Shown here piece after piece: positions 40,518 through 48,930 of a DNA stretch of 64,000 nt. This DNA comes from Candidatus Anammoximicrobium sp. GTDB taxonomy: Bacteria > Planctomycetota > Planctomycetia > Pirellulales > Pirellulaceae. Both the position numbers and the translations under genes were made by a program. The notes beneath the pieces were generated by a model, which did no database searches, was not told the origin of the DNA, and saw nothing but the letters and a program-made list of their open reading frames with translations. Numbering within the stretch: the stretch's first letter is position 1; every line of letters starts with the position of its first letter. The stretch spans positions 1 through 64,000 of the forward strand of contig JAAYYU010000019.1 in the NCBI GenBank assembly GCA_012515235.1, written 5' to 3'.

Positions 40518-40772
40518 TTACTTTCGCCGAGTGATGAAAATCCGGTCGTACCCTTCACCGGCCAGCGAGCCAAGAAATTCGTGCCCTACCTTGGCCGCCC
40601 ATTTCGGCAGGTCGTTCTTGGTCGAAGCATCGCCCGACCAGACCTCGATGGTCTGCCCTACAGACACGCTGCCAATCGCCTTCTTGGCCTCCAATAACGG
40701 CCCCGGGCAGGCCGAACCTCGAGCGTCCACAACTTTGGCAGCCTGAACCGCACTTAAATCGATCGAACTCAT
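40518..40772 (-). CDS. tusA: TusA-family sulfurtransferase
   Basis: VVDARGSACPGPLLEAKKAIGSVSVGQTIEVWSGDASTKNDLPKWAAKVGHEFLG: TusA/SirA CPxP motif and fold pattern. Confidence 0.9.
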   Translation of the reverse strand: MSSIDLSAVQAAKVVDARGSACPGPLLEAKKAIGSVSVGQTIEVWSGDASTKNDLPKWAAKVGHEFLGSLAGEGYDRIFITRRK

Positions 40773-40802
40773 GATGGATCTCCTTGATGTTCCTGAATTG
40801 GA

Positions 40803-41171
40803 TTAGCAAAACGTGAGCACCACGTCGGCTTCTTCCGCCAACGACACGAACTCGGCGATGCCGCCATACTCGACGCCCTCAATGAAGTCGTCGCCCTTGA
40901 TGCCAAGGATCGGGAAAGCGGCGGAACAGGCGATGAAACGCGCGCCATTTTCTTTGGCGATTTGGAGGAACTCCGGCAGCGTTTTGGGGGCGCCCGGCAG
41001 CTGAATTCTCTCGGCGTATCCCCGACGGATAATATTCAGTCCGCTGAGCGTGAAAAACAACGTCAGCTCCATGTCCATAGCCTGTGCGCCGCATCCTAAC
41101 ATAAAGGGAGGAAACGACTTGCTGGGATCGTCCGAGCCGCAGAACACGAGCATCTTCTTGTTGTTTTCCAT
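40803..41171 (-). CDS. DsrE/DsrF-like (DsrE2-type) sulfur-relay family protein
   Basis: MLVFCGSDDPSKSFPPFMLGCGAQAMDMELTLFFTLSGLNII; FIACSAAFPILGIKGDDFIEGVEYGG. Confidence 0.8.
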   Translation of the reverse strand: MENNKKMLVFCGSDDPSKSFPPFMLGCGAQAMDMELTLFFTLSGLNIIRRGYAERIQLPGAPKTLPEFLQIAKENGARFIACSAAFPILGIKGDDFIEGVEYGGIAEFVSLAEEADVVLTFC

Positions 41172-41242
41172 CAACCCCCCCAAATCCTTTCCCGGTTGTA
41201 CAGGTGCGTTTCGAAACGGGTCTTGTCTAGATCGTCAGCAAG

Positions 41243-41271
41243 ACTATAAAGTCGCCACTATATTATGTCAA
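41243..41271 (-). promoter_or_regulatory. Sigma70-type promoter of the DsrE-TusA-MvhD-Hdr operon
   Basis: Minus strand TTGACA (41271-41266), 17-nt spacer, TATAGT (41248-41243), upstream of the DsrE ATG at 41171. Confidence 0.75.
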
Positions 41272-41281
41272 TATGATATAG
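41258..41281. promoter_or_regulatory. Operator-like palindrome overlapping the -35 box, candidate ArsR-family site
   Basis: CTATATTATGTCAATATGATATAG (imperfect 24-bp palindrome) in an otherwise GC-rich region. Confidence 0.6.
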
Positions 41282-41335
41282 CAAGAGTTTGATGTTCGCG
41301 TCCGACAAAAGGGGCCTGACCCATTTTCGCGAAAC

Positions 41336-41524
41336 GATGGGCGGAAAAACGGCCGCGGGTATTACACGGAGTTCGCCCGGCAAGTGCCTGAGGACGGTGT
41401 GATCCTGACACTCGCATGCGGAAAGTTCCGCTTCAACAAGCTGGAATTTGGCAACATTGGCGAGTTTCCCCGGTTGCTTGACATGGGACAGTGCAACGAC
41501 GCCTATTCGGCGATCAAGGTCGCC
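41336..41524 (+). pseudogene. hcp: Fragment of hybrid cluster protein / hydroxylamine reductase (hcp)
   Basis: Frame encodes [63 protein letters not shown], matching the Hcp pattern YYTEF...ILTxxCxKxRxNKL..GxIGxxPRxLDxGQCNDxYS; no flanking Hcp sequence. Confidence 0.8.
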
Positions 41525-41823
41525 GGGGCGCTGACGAACCGGAAACGGCTCGAGTGCGTCATCAAAGCTGAATCCGCGGGATGTGAGCGGCAGAGTTCTA
41601 GCCCGCCGGTAGCGGACATGACCGTCGGCTAGCGCCTTGCCGCTTACTCGGCGCAACCCCCAAGTTCAGTCTTGAGGACGCACTAGCGTCATTCCGCTCG
41701 CGGGCTTCCCGAATGAGGCTGCGAGCTTATCCGAGAACCGAATTCAACTCGCACGACGTCCTCGCCGGGCCGGCGTACGGGCCTTCCGGGATCGACGCTG
41801 GCCGGCCTTCCGCGCGCGAGGGT

Positions 41824-42858
41824 TCAGTGGCTCCGGCACTCGCTCAGCAGGGTCAGGTACTCGCCGATTTCGTCATGTGCGGCCAATTCCGTTTCCGCGC
41901 GGGCGCGGGCTGCGTTGCCCAGTCGGCGGCGGAGGTCGGCGGCGGCGACCAGGCGCCGGGCGGCCGCCTGGAACGTTGCCGGGTCGTGAAAAAAGAGCGC
42001 CTCGCGCTCCGGTTCGGCCATCGCGCGGTGTCCGGGAATATCCGCCAACAGCAGGGCCCGGGCGGTCAGCATGGCCTCGCGCACTGCGTGCGGCATGCCC
42101 TCGGAACGGCTCGCGGAAACGAACACGTCGCCTGACCGCAGGAAGGAATCCACGGTGTCGTGCGGAATCTCACCGGCGTCGTGAACCCAGGAAAGTCGCG
42201 CCACAAGCGTGCCCAGCGCGTCGGCCAGCGGCGTTTCCAGCGCCGGGCCCGCCCTGACGAACCGCAACTGCGGGAACTCCGTCGCCAGCGGCCCGAGGTG
42301 CTCGATGGGAAACAGCGGACGCTTGATTTCCCGCAGTCCCGCGAGGCTGACGAAGACCAAGGCGTCCGGCGGCAAGCCCAGCCGCGCCCGATAGTCCACT
42401 CGGGACACGGGCAGGCTGATTCCATTGGGCACGACCCGCACGCGGCCGTCGAGGCCGGGCACGTGTTCGGCAAGTTGCTGGTGCATGGCGGAGTGAAATA
42501 CGGCAATCCGCCGGGCGCCGGCCAGGGCAGCGCGAACGGCGGGACCGCGGCGGGGGTCGGCCAGCATCTCGTTGGCGTCAGTGCCGCGTACGGAAACGAG
42601 GTAGGGCGTGCCGCGGTCGCGCAGCATCCTCGCTGCCTCGGCTCCGTGCGCGGCGTGCAGAATCAAGGCCACGTCTGCACCGCCCGCCGCGGCCAGAGCC
42701 TCGGCCAGAGGGCCGGATTCGGCGGCCGAACAGCCCCCCACGTCCACGACGACCGTGTCGTGCCCGCGGGCGTCAAAGCCGCGGGCCAGGCGCGCGGCGG
42801 CGACGCTGTTGCCGCGGGCCGCCGGACGCGGGAAGGGGCTAACGATGAGGATCCGCAT
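41824..42858 (-). CDS. Glycosyltransferase family 4 protein
   Basis: MRILIVSPFPRPAARGNSVAAARLARGF; VVPNGISLPV; VFVSASRSEGMPHAVREAMLTARALLLADIPGHRAM. Confidence 0.87.
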   Translation of the reverse strand: MRILIVSPFPRPAARGNSVAAARLARGFDARGHDTVVVDVGGCSAAESGPLAEALAAAGGADVALILHAAHGAEAARMLRDRGTPYLVSVRGTDANEMLADPRRGPAVRAALAGARRIAVFHSAMHQQLAEHVPGLDGRVRVVPNGISLPVSRVDYRARLGLPPDALVFVSLAGLREIKRPLFPIEHLGPLATEFPQLRFVRAGPALETPLADALGTLVARLSWVHDAGEIPHDTVDSFLRSGDVFVSASRSEGMPHAVREAMLTARALLLADIPGHRAMAEPEREALFFHDPATFQAAARRLVAAADLRRRLGNAARARAETELAAHDEIGEYLTLLSECRSH

Positions 42859-43675
42859 GGGACGGCTCCGCCGACGTGTCCAGCCACTCCAGAACCGCGC
42901 GGACCAGGGGGGTGGCGAGATCGACCCCCGGCAAATCGGGATAGGGAATCCGCGGCGCGGAGTTGACTTCCAAAACAACCGGACCCTGCGAGCTTTCGAT
43001 CAGGTCCACGGTGCCGGCTGGCAGCCCTACCGCGGCGACGGCGGCGGCACCCAGTCCCGAGCCGCCCTCCGGCAACGGGAGCACGCGGACGTCGCCGTCG
43101 CGCTGAGGCTCGCGGCAGGCTTCGATGGCCGGCAGTTCCCGCCCTTGGGCCACCGGCACAATCCACGTCCGAGAGTGCTCGACGAACCCTTGAGCGATGT
43201 AGTCTTCGGCGGGCAGCAGTTCCAGCGATTCCCGCTCCTGCTCGCTCCGCACCACGCGGTTGCCCTGCCCGCCCCAGCCGGCGCGGGGCTTGAGGATCAG
43301 CGGCAGGCCGGCGCGGTCCAACTCCAGCCCCAGGAACGTCCGCAGCGTCGGCACGGCGGCTGCGCGCAGGGCGTGGTACGTCTCCCACTTGTCTTCGGCC
43401 AGTAGGATCGCCGCCGGCGGCGGATAGACCCGGTGTCCGCGGCGGCGCAGACCGGCGGCGATGCTGACGATCCAAGAGAGTTCTTGCCGCGACCGCAGAT
43501 CGTAGCGCAGCCAGACCCGCTCGGCCTGAGGCCGGATTTCCCGCCCCGCCGCGATCGGCTGGACGACCGTCTCCAGGCCGGCCGCCGTGGCCGCCGCGGC
43601 CAGCAGGCGGTCGCTATCCGCGTCGATCGCGTTGCCGTGAACGCTGTAGTCCAGGATCGCCAGGGACGCGCTCAT
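42839..43675 (-). CDS. ATP-grasp ligase (RimK/LysX-like)
   Basis: LAEDKWETYHALRAAAVPTLRTFL; LILKPRAGWGGQGNRVV; GPVVLEVNSAPRI; overlaps the GT gene by 20 bp. Confidence 0.85.
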   Translation of the reverse strand: MSASLAILDYSVHGNAIDADSDRLLAAAATAAGLETVVQPIAAGREIRPQAERVWLRYDLRSRQELSWIVSIAAGLRRRGHRVYPPPAAILLAEDKWETYHALRAAAVPTLRTFLGLELDRAGLPLILKPRAGWGGQGNRVVRSEQERESLELLPAEDYIAQGFVEHSRTWIVPVAQGRELPAIEACREPQRDGDVRVLPLPEGGSGLGAAAVAAVGLPAGTVDLIESSQGPVVLEVNSAPRIPYPDLPGVDLATPLVRAVLEWLDTSAEPSHADPHR

Positions 43676-44439
43676 GCGTGGCCTCCGAAGAGGGCCGGCG
43701 AACAGGGCGCCAGTTGCACCTTGGCCAGCAGCTCGCGGGCGGCAGGGGAACAGAAGGTCGCCCGCTCCACGTCGCGCTCGGTGCAGTACCAGATGCCGTC
43801 GATGGCCCCCACCTTGCGGCCGGGATGGCACATCCATTCGGTGATGCCGCCGCCGATCCCGTCAAGCTGCTCCTGCAGCCGCTCCAGAGTCCAGTAGGGA
43901 GCCGGACGGACGCCGCCGGCAAAGGCGTCCGTGGTCAGCGTCCCCAGGGCCCGGCAGGCGTCGCGCATGGCCGGATCCAGCGTTCGCAGCGGGGCACCGC
44001 ACTGCCGGGCGATCTGGGCGGCCAAAGTCAACAGCCGCGGATCTTCGCGGTGCAATTGCTTGTGGACGCTGACGTGGCACGGCGCCTGGCCGGCAAGCTC
44101 CCAAAAGCGGTCCACCTGATGCCGCCACTCGCGCTGCGCGTCGCGCAGCTCGGCGCGTCGCAGCAGTTCCTCGCGCTGGCCCCAAAATCGGCCGCTGCCA
44201 TCGGTCAGGGACGGGACGTCGGACACGGCCGCGCAGGGCTGGCCGTGCGTCAGGTTCAGGTGCAAGCCCACCGCCGCGCCCGCCGCCGCGATGGGCCTCA
44301 TGTCCGCTGCAAACGGCGGGTTGACAAAGGCATCGACCGTCGTCACCGTTCCGGCTCGGACGGTCTCGATGATTCCGGCGTCGACCTCGGGGCTCAGCCC
44401 CCAGTCGTCCGCGACGACGATCAGTCTGGGGCGGCTCAT
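43672..44439 (-). CDS. ChbG/YdjC-family carbohydrate deacetylase
   Basis: LIVVADDWGLSPEVDAGIIETVRAGTVTTVDAFVN; VGLHLNLTHGQP; CHVSVHKQLH; WMCHPG. 4-bp overlap with the next gene. Confidence 0.88.
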   Translation of the reverse strand: MSRPRLIVVADDWGLSPEVDAGIIETVRAGTVTTVDAFVNPPFAADMRPIAAAGAAVGLHLNLTHGQPCAAVSDVPSLTDGSGRFWGQREELLRRAELRDAQREWRHQVDRFWELAGQAPCHVSVHKQLHREDPRLLTLAAQIARQCGAPLRTLDPAMRDACRALGTLTTDAFAGGVRPAPYWTLERLQEQLDGIGGGITEWMCHPGRKVGAIDGIWYCTERDVERATFCSPAARELLAKVQLAPCSPALFGGHA

Positions 44440-45176
44440 CGGCGAACTCCTTCGTACAGGCGGGCCAGGAAGTAAAGCCCCTGTCCGTCGCACCGGAAAT
44501 CGGCCTCGCCGCACGCTTTCCGGGCTTCGAGATACGCGAACATGCCGGGCGTCAGACTGTCCCACTCCTGGCGCGTGAAATGACGCCGCTTCTCGGCCAC
44601 CAGATGGACGTCGAAGTCCCGTGTCAACTGGCCTGCCACACGATCGGGATTCGCGACGCTGTTGACGTACAGCACCAAGCGTCCGCCCGCGACGAGCCGC
44701 TCGGCCGCCTGGCGGATGACCGCCCGCAGCAGGTCAGTTCCGTCCGCGCCGCCGTAGTACCGCGGATCGAAGGGCCGCGGGGCCGGCTTGTGCGGCAGGT
44801 TGGCCACCACGAGGTCCAGGCCCGCGCCCACCGGCTGCAAGAGACTTCCCTGGACGAAGGAGACGTTGGCGATCCCGTTCAGCACCGCATTCTGCCGCGC
44901 GGCGGCCAACGCGTCCGAGTCCACGTCCGTGCCGACGACCGAATGGGCGCCCGCCAAGCCTGCGTACAAGCTGAGCACCCCCGTGCCGCAACCGGGCTCC
45001 GCGACGCGATCCCCGCGGCGAACCGTCAAATGCTGCAGGATGAAGCTCGTGGCGTGATCGGCCAGCAGAGCCGGAGGACCTCGCTCGACCAGGCGGCCAC
45101 AGCGCGTCGCATGGCAGCGCGTCAGGCAAGCACGCTCTTGCGTGGCCTCGGTGCCGGAGTGTTGAATGCCATCCAT
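44436..45176 (-). CDS. SAM-dependent class I methyltransferase (PrmC/TrmN6-like)
   Basis: VAEPGCGTGVLSLYAGLAGAHSVVGTDVDSDALAAARQNAVLNG; LDLVVANLPHKP; 4-bp overlap with the next gene. Confidence 0.8.
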   Translation of the reverse strand: MDGIQHSGTEATQERACLTRCHATRCGRLVERGPPALLADHATSFILQHLTVRRGDRVAEPGCGTGVLSLYAGLAGAHSVVGTDVDSDALAAARQNAVLNGIANVSFVQGSLLQPVGAGLDLVVANLPHKPAPRPFDPRYYGGADGTDLLRAVIRQAAERLVAGGRLVLYVNSVANPDRVAGQLTRDFDVHLVAEKRRHFTRQEWDSLTPGMFAYLEARKACGEADFRCDGQGLYFLARLYEGVRR

Positions 45177-45801
45177 CTTGCGTTCGACCTGGTCGCTGCC
45201 GCCTGGGACACAAGCCCGACGCCTGTTTGCCGACGGCCGGGGTGCCCGACGATCTCTCAGGCCCCAAACGCCCGCGGTTTCGGCTGAGACAGCGTTTGTT
45301 TTCCACCAAAGTCAACAGTGTTGCCGTTTCGCGGATCATTGGCAAGTGCCAAGCCGGCCATCATCGAGAACGGCGACTGGCCTTACAAAATCGGCGGTCA
45401 GTCTCGTTCACGAAATGAGTCTTCAGGATTTGTTGGGGACTGGGATTCCCGGCCCAAATCGTGCCGAATTGCAGCCAGACGGTTGCGTCAACGGCGAACA
45501 GGCTGCTTCGCTCATCCGCGGCAGTTCCCTAGGGCTCCTTTCGCGGTCTTGCGCTCTTGCCGCATGCGACCAGCATGGCGGTCCCGTCCTCGGCTTCGGG
45601 CAGCAGCGGCGCGAGTTTTCTCGGAAAAAGAAGCCACTGACCTGTGAAAGTTCCCGCCAGTGGAGCCAGGAGCAACAACGGCCGATCTCGCCAGCGCGCG
45701 CCGGACCGTTGCGTCGGCGACCCGTCCGTTGCAAAATGGACGGAGTGAACGCGCTTTTTCGACGCTCAACAGGCTGCTAACAGAACAAAGGTTGAACAAC
45801 G

Positions 45802-48800
45802 ATGACGTTCATGGGTGCTACTTGTTCGCGTCGGCTGACGTGTGGGTTGTTGGCCTTGGCTGCCGCCGGCCTGTTGTCTCCCGGCAAGCCATTGGCCGAT
45901 GATGGCGTGGTTCGCATCGGCGACCGGGAGTTGTCGGCCGTAGCGATTGGCCGACAGGTGGCAGGCTTGGTCGAAGCGGACTGGATCGATCAGGACGAGG
46001 CGTTCCGCGCGGAGGCAGCCCAGCCGCCGACTCCGACTCCGGCCTCAGTCGTCGCGCTCGGCGTCCTCACCTGGCAGGACGCCGCCGGAGGTTGCGACGG
46101 GGTAAAGACGGGCCGTTGCGGGTTCCACACGGCCAGCAACGAGACCGACCCGTGGTGGCAGGTCGACTTGGGCCGGCCCTGTTTGTTGGACCGGGTCGTG
46201 GTGTTCAACCGCACTGACGGCGCGACGGCGGCGCGGACGCGCAACCTGCGCGTGCTTGTGGCCGACCGCGTCGAGGAGCCGGAATTCGTCGAGGTCTACC
46301 GGCACAACGGCGAGACGTTCTACGGCGTGCGCGAGCAGCGGCCCTTGACGGTCGATTTCCGCGCCCGAGGCGTGACGGCCCGCGTGGTGCGCGTGGCCGT
46401 GCTCGGCCGGTGTTCCTTGGCCCTGGACGAAGTCGAGGTCTACGAGCAGGAGAAACCGGATGTCAACCTGGCCTTGGGCAAGCCCGCCGATCAGAAGAGC
46501 GTCGGGACCGCTTCCCGTGCCGAGCCCGGAGCCAAGCCGTGGGGTTCGCGGCCCGAGCCGCTCGAGGCAACCGCACCGCCGGAGACGGAGGCCTTTTCCC
46601 TCGCTCACACCCGCGCCGTGATCGGCCGCGCGGAGGCCCTCGCCGCGCGGTTCGGCCGGTTCGGCGGCGCATCGGCGCGGCTCGCGCAGCTGCGGGACCA
46701 GTTGCGGCAGGCTGACGAGCGCCGCGCGAAGTTCGCACAAGCCGGTGCCGTTGCGGAAGAGGTGCGCCGCCAGTTGTACCTGGACGCGCGCCGCATCCTG
46801 CGGCAAATCGCCTTCTGCCATCCGCTGCTGGATTTCGACAAGCTCCTGTTCATCAAGCGGCACGATCCAGGCGGCTTGTATCACATGGTTCATCAGTTCT
46901 ACGGCTTCGGCGCCAAGTCCGGCGGCGGCCTGTTTGTGCTGTGCGATCCGTTTTCCGACGAGCCAAAGCTGGTCGACGTGCTGCAGCAGGCGGTGATTCA
47001 AGACGGCCGACTGGCCGGCAGCCGCTTGGAACCCGGCAGCTTCCTGTCGCCCGACTTGTCCTTCGACGGGCGGACGATCCTGTTCGCCTATACCGAGGGC
47101 AGGGCCGAAGGGATCGAATGGTCGCCACGCGCCAGCTATCACATTTTCCGAGTGGGCGTGGACGGCACGCGGCTGACGCAACTGACGGACGGCGCCTGGA
47201 ACGAGTTCGATCCCTGCTGGCTGCCCAACGGCCGGATCGCGTTCATTTCGGAACGTCGCGGCGGCTACCTCCGCTGCGGCGGTTCCGCGCCCCCGTACGA
47301 TTCGCCGACCTACACGTTGTACTCGATGGTCGCCGACGGCAGCGGCATGACGTGCCTGAGCTTTCACGAAACGCAGGAGTGGCAGCCGAGCGTCGATCAC
47401 AACGGCATGATCGTCTACACGCGGTGGGACTACGTGGACCGCGACACGAACGTGGCGCATCACGTCTGGAGTTGCTTTCCCGACGGCCGCGATCCGCGCA
47501 GCTATCACGGCAACTATCCCGTCAAGCGGGAGACCCGGCCGTGGATGGAGATGGACGTGCGGGCCGTGCCGGGGTCGAACAAGTACGTGGCGACCGCCGC
47601 CGCCCACCACGGGCACGCCTTCGGTTCGCTGGTGCTGATCGACTACCGGCCCCTGGACGACGGCGCGATGTCCCAGGTCGAGCGGCTGACGCCGGACGTG
47701 CCGCTGCCCGAATCCGAAGGCGGCAAAAAGACGATCCGGCAGCACATGGCCTACGGCACCGCCTGGCCGCTGAGCGAAGAGGACTACCTGTGCGTCTACG
47801 ACCGGCGTGCCGCCAACCGTGGCATCTACTGGATCGATCGCTCTGGCAACCGGGAACTGCTGTATCGCGATCCGGAGATCTCCTGCCTGAGCCCGATCCC
47901 GTTGCGGTCCCGTCCCTGCCCGCCTGCGGTCCCGGACCGTACGGGACAGACGGCGGACAGCCCGAATGTGCCAACTGGCGAGGCGCTAGGCACGATCGCC
48001 GTGACGAACGTCTACGACAGCGATTTCCACTGGCCCGAAGGCACCGAAGTCGCCGCCCTGCGCGTGATCCAAGTGCTGCCCAAGACCACGCCGCCAGTCG
48101 ATCAGCCCCGGATCGGGGCCGCGACGGAAACGAACGCCCGCGCCGTGCTGGGCACGGTCCCGGTCGAACCGGACGGCAGCGCGTACTTCGAGGCTCCGGT
48201 CGGCAAGTTGATCTACTTCCAGGCCCTGGACCGCCGCGGCTTGGCCGTCCAGTCGATGCGCTCCGGCACGTACGTTCATCCGGGCGAAACGCTCGTGTGC
48301 CAAGGCTGCCACGAGCCCAAGCACCGGCCGCCGGCGGCCAACCGCGGCATCGCCCTGGCGTTGCAGCGGCCGCCCTCGAAGCTCCAACCCGAGCTCGACG
48401 GCTCGAACCCGTTCAACTATCCCCGGCTGGTTCAAGGCGTGCTCGACCGCCACTGCGTCGAATGTCACCGCCAGCGCAAGGCGATCGACTTGTCCGGCGC
48501 GCCCGGCGCCAAGCACGGTTGGACGCGGTCCTACGAGAACCTGGCGCCCAAATACGGCTTCTACTTCACGGTTTCCAACGGCACGATCAACTCCGGCGTC
48601 CACGGCGGCAGCCGCACCACGCCCGGCCGCTTCGGCGCCCGCGCCGCCCCGCTGCTGCCCTATCTGGATGAACGCCACTACGGCGTGCGGCTCTCGGACG
48701 ACGACTTCCACCGCCTGACGCTCTGGCTGGACTGCAACTCCGAATTCTACGGCGCCTACCACGATCCCCTCGCCCAAGCCCGCGGCTCCGTCGTCACGCC

Positions 48801-48813
48801 GCAGCTGGACTGA
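45802..48813 (+). CDS. HzsA-related protein: F5/8 type C-like N-terminus, beta-propeller-like middle and two CxxCH haem-binding motifs
   Basis: DPWWQVDLGRPCLLDRVVVFNRTDGATAARTRNLRV (discoidin-like); GRIAFISERRGGYLRCG; VCQGCHEPKH and HCVECHRQR. Confidence 0.82.
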   Translation: MTFMGATCSRRLTCGLLALAAAGLLSPGKPLADDGVVRIGDRELSAVAIGRQVAGLVEADWIDQDEAFRAEAAQPPTPTPASVVALGVLTWQDAAGGCDGVKTGRCGFHTASNETDPWWQVDLGRPCLLDRVVVFNRTDGATAARTRNLRVLVADRVEEPEFVEVYRHNGETFYGVREQRPLTVDFRARGVTARVVRVAVLGRCSLALDEVEVYEQEKPDVNLALGKPADQKSVGTASRAEPGAKPWGSRPEPLEATAPPETEAFSLAHTRAVIGRAEALAARFGRFGGASARLAQLRDQLRQADERRAKFAQAGAVAEEVRRQLYLDARRILRQIAFCHPLLDFDKLLFIKRHDPGGLYHMVHQFYGFGAKSGGGLFVLCDPFSDEPKLVDVLQQAVIQDGRLAGSRLEPGSFLSPDLSFDGRTILFAYTEGRAEGIEWSPRASYHIFRVGVDGTRLTQLTDGAWNEFDPCWLPNGRIAFISERRGGYLRCGGSAPPYDSPTYTLYSMVADGSGMTCLSFHETQEWQPSVDHNGMIVYTRWDYVDRDTNVAHHVWSCFPDGRDPRSYHGNYPVKRETRPWMEMDVRAVPGSNKYVATAAAHHGHAFGSLVLIDYRPLDDGAMSQVERLTPDVPLPESEGGKKTIRQHMAYGTAWPLSEEDYLCVYDRRAANRGIYWIDRSGNRELLYRDPEISCLSPIPLRSRPCPPAVPDRTGQTADSPNVPTGEALGTIAVTNVYDSDFHWPEGTEVAALRVIQVLPKTTPPVDQPRIGAATETNARAVLGTVPVEPDGSAYFEAPVGKLIYFQALDRRGLAVQSMRSGTYVHPGETLVCQGCHEPKHRPPAANRGIALALQRPPSKLQPELDGSNPFNYPRLVQGVLDRHCVECHRQRKAIDLSGAPGAKHGWTRSYENLAPKYGFYFTVSNGTINSGVHGGSRTTPGRFGARAAPLLPYLDERHYGVRLSDDDFHRLTLWLDCNSEFYGAYHDPLAQARGSVVTPQLD

Positions 48814-48930
48814 TGCCAAGCGGGGTCTGGCACGAAACCAAAACTACGGCGCTTGTTACCACCCCCCAGAGAACGAGTTCGCTCGACCCAAAGGACATCC
48901 TGCAGGCCCGACTCCACTCGGCGGGAAGCG

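Noticed and set aside
38306-40534. 742-aa plus-strand ORF
   Set aside because: Antisense to the short HdrA and MvhD-like genes; no recognisable domain.
46045-47745. 566-aa minus-strand ORF
   Set aside because: Antisense to the HzsA-related gene.
45802-48813. Evidence for anammox metabolism
   Set aside because: HzsA-related proteins occur in non-anammox planctomycetes; no hzsB/C, hdh or hao-like genes seen.
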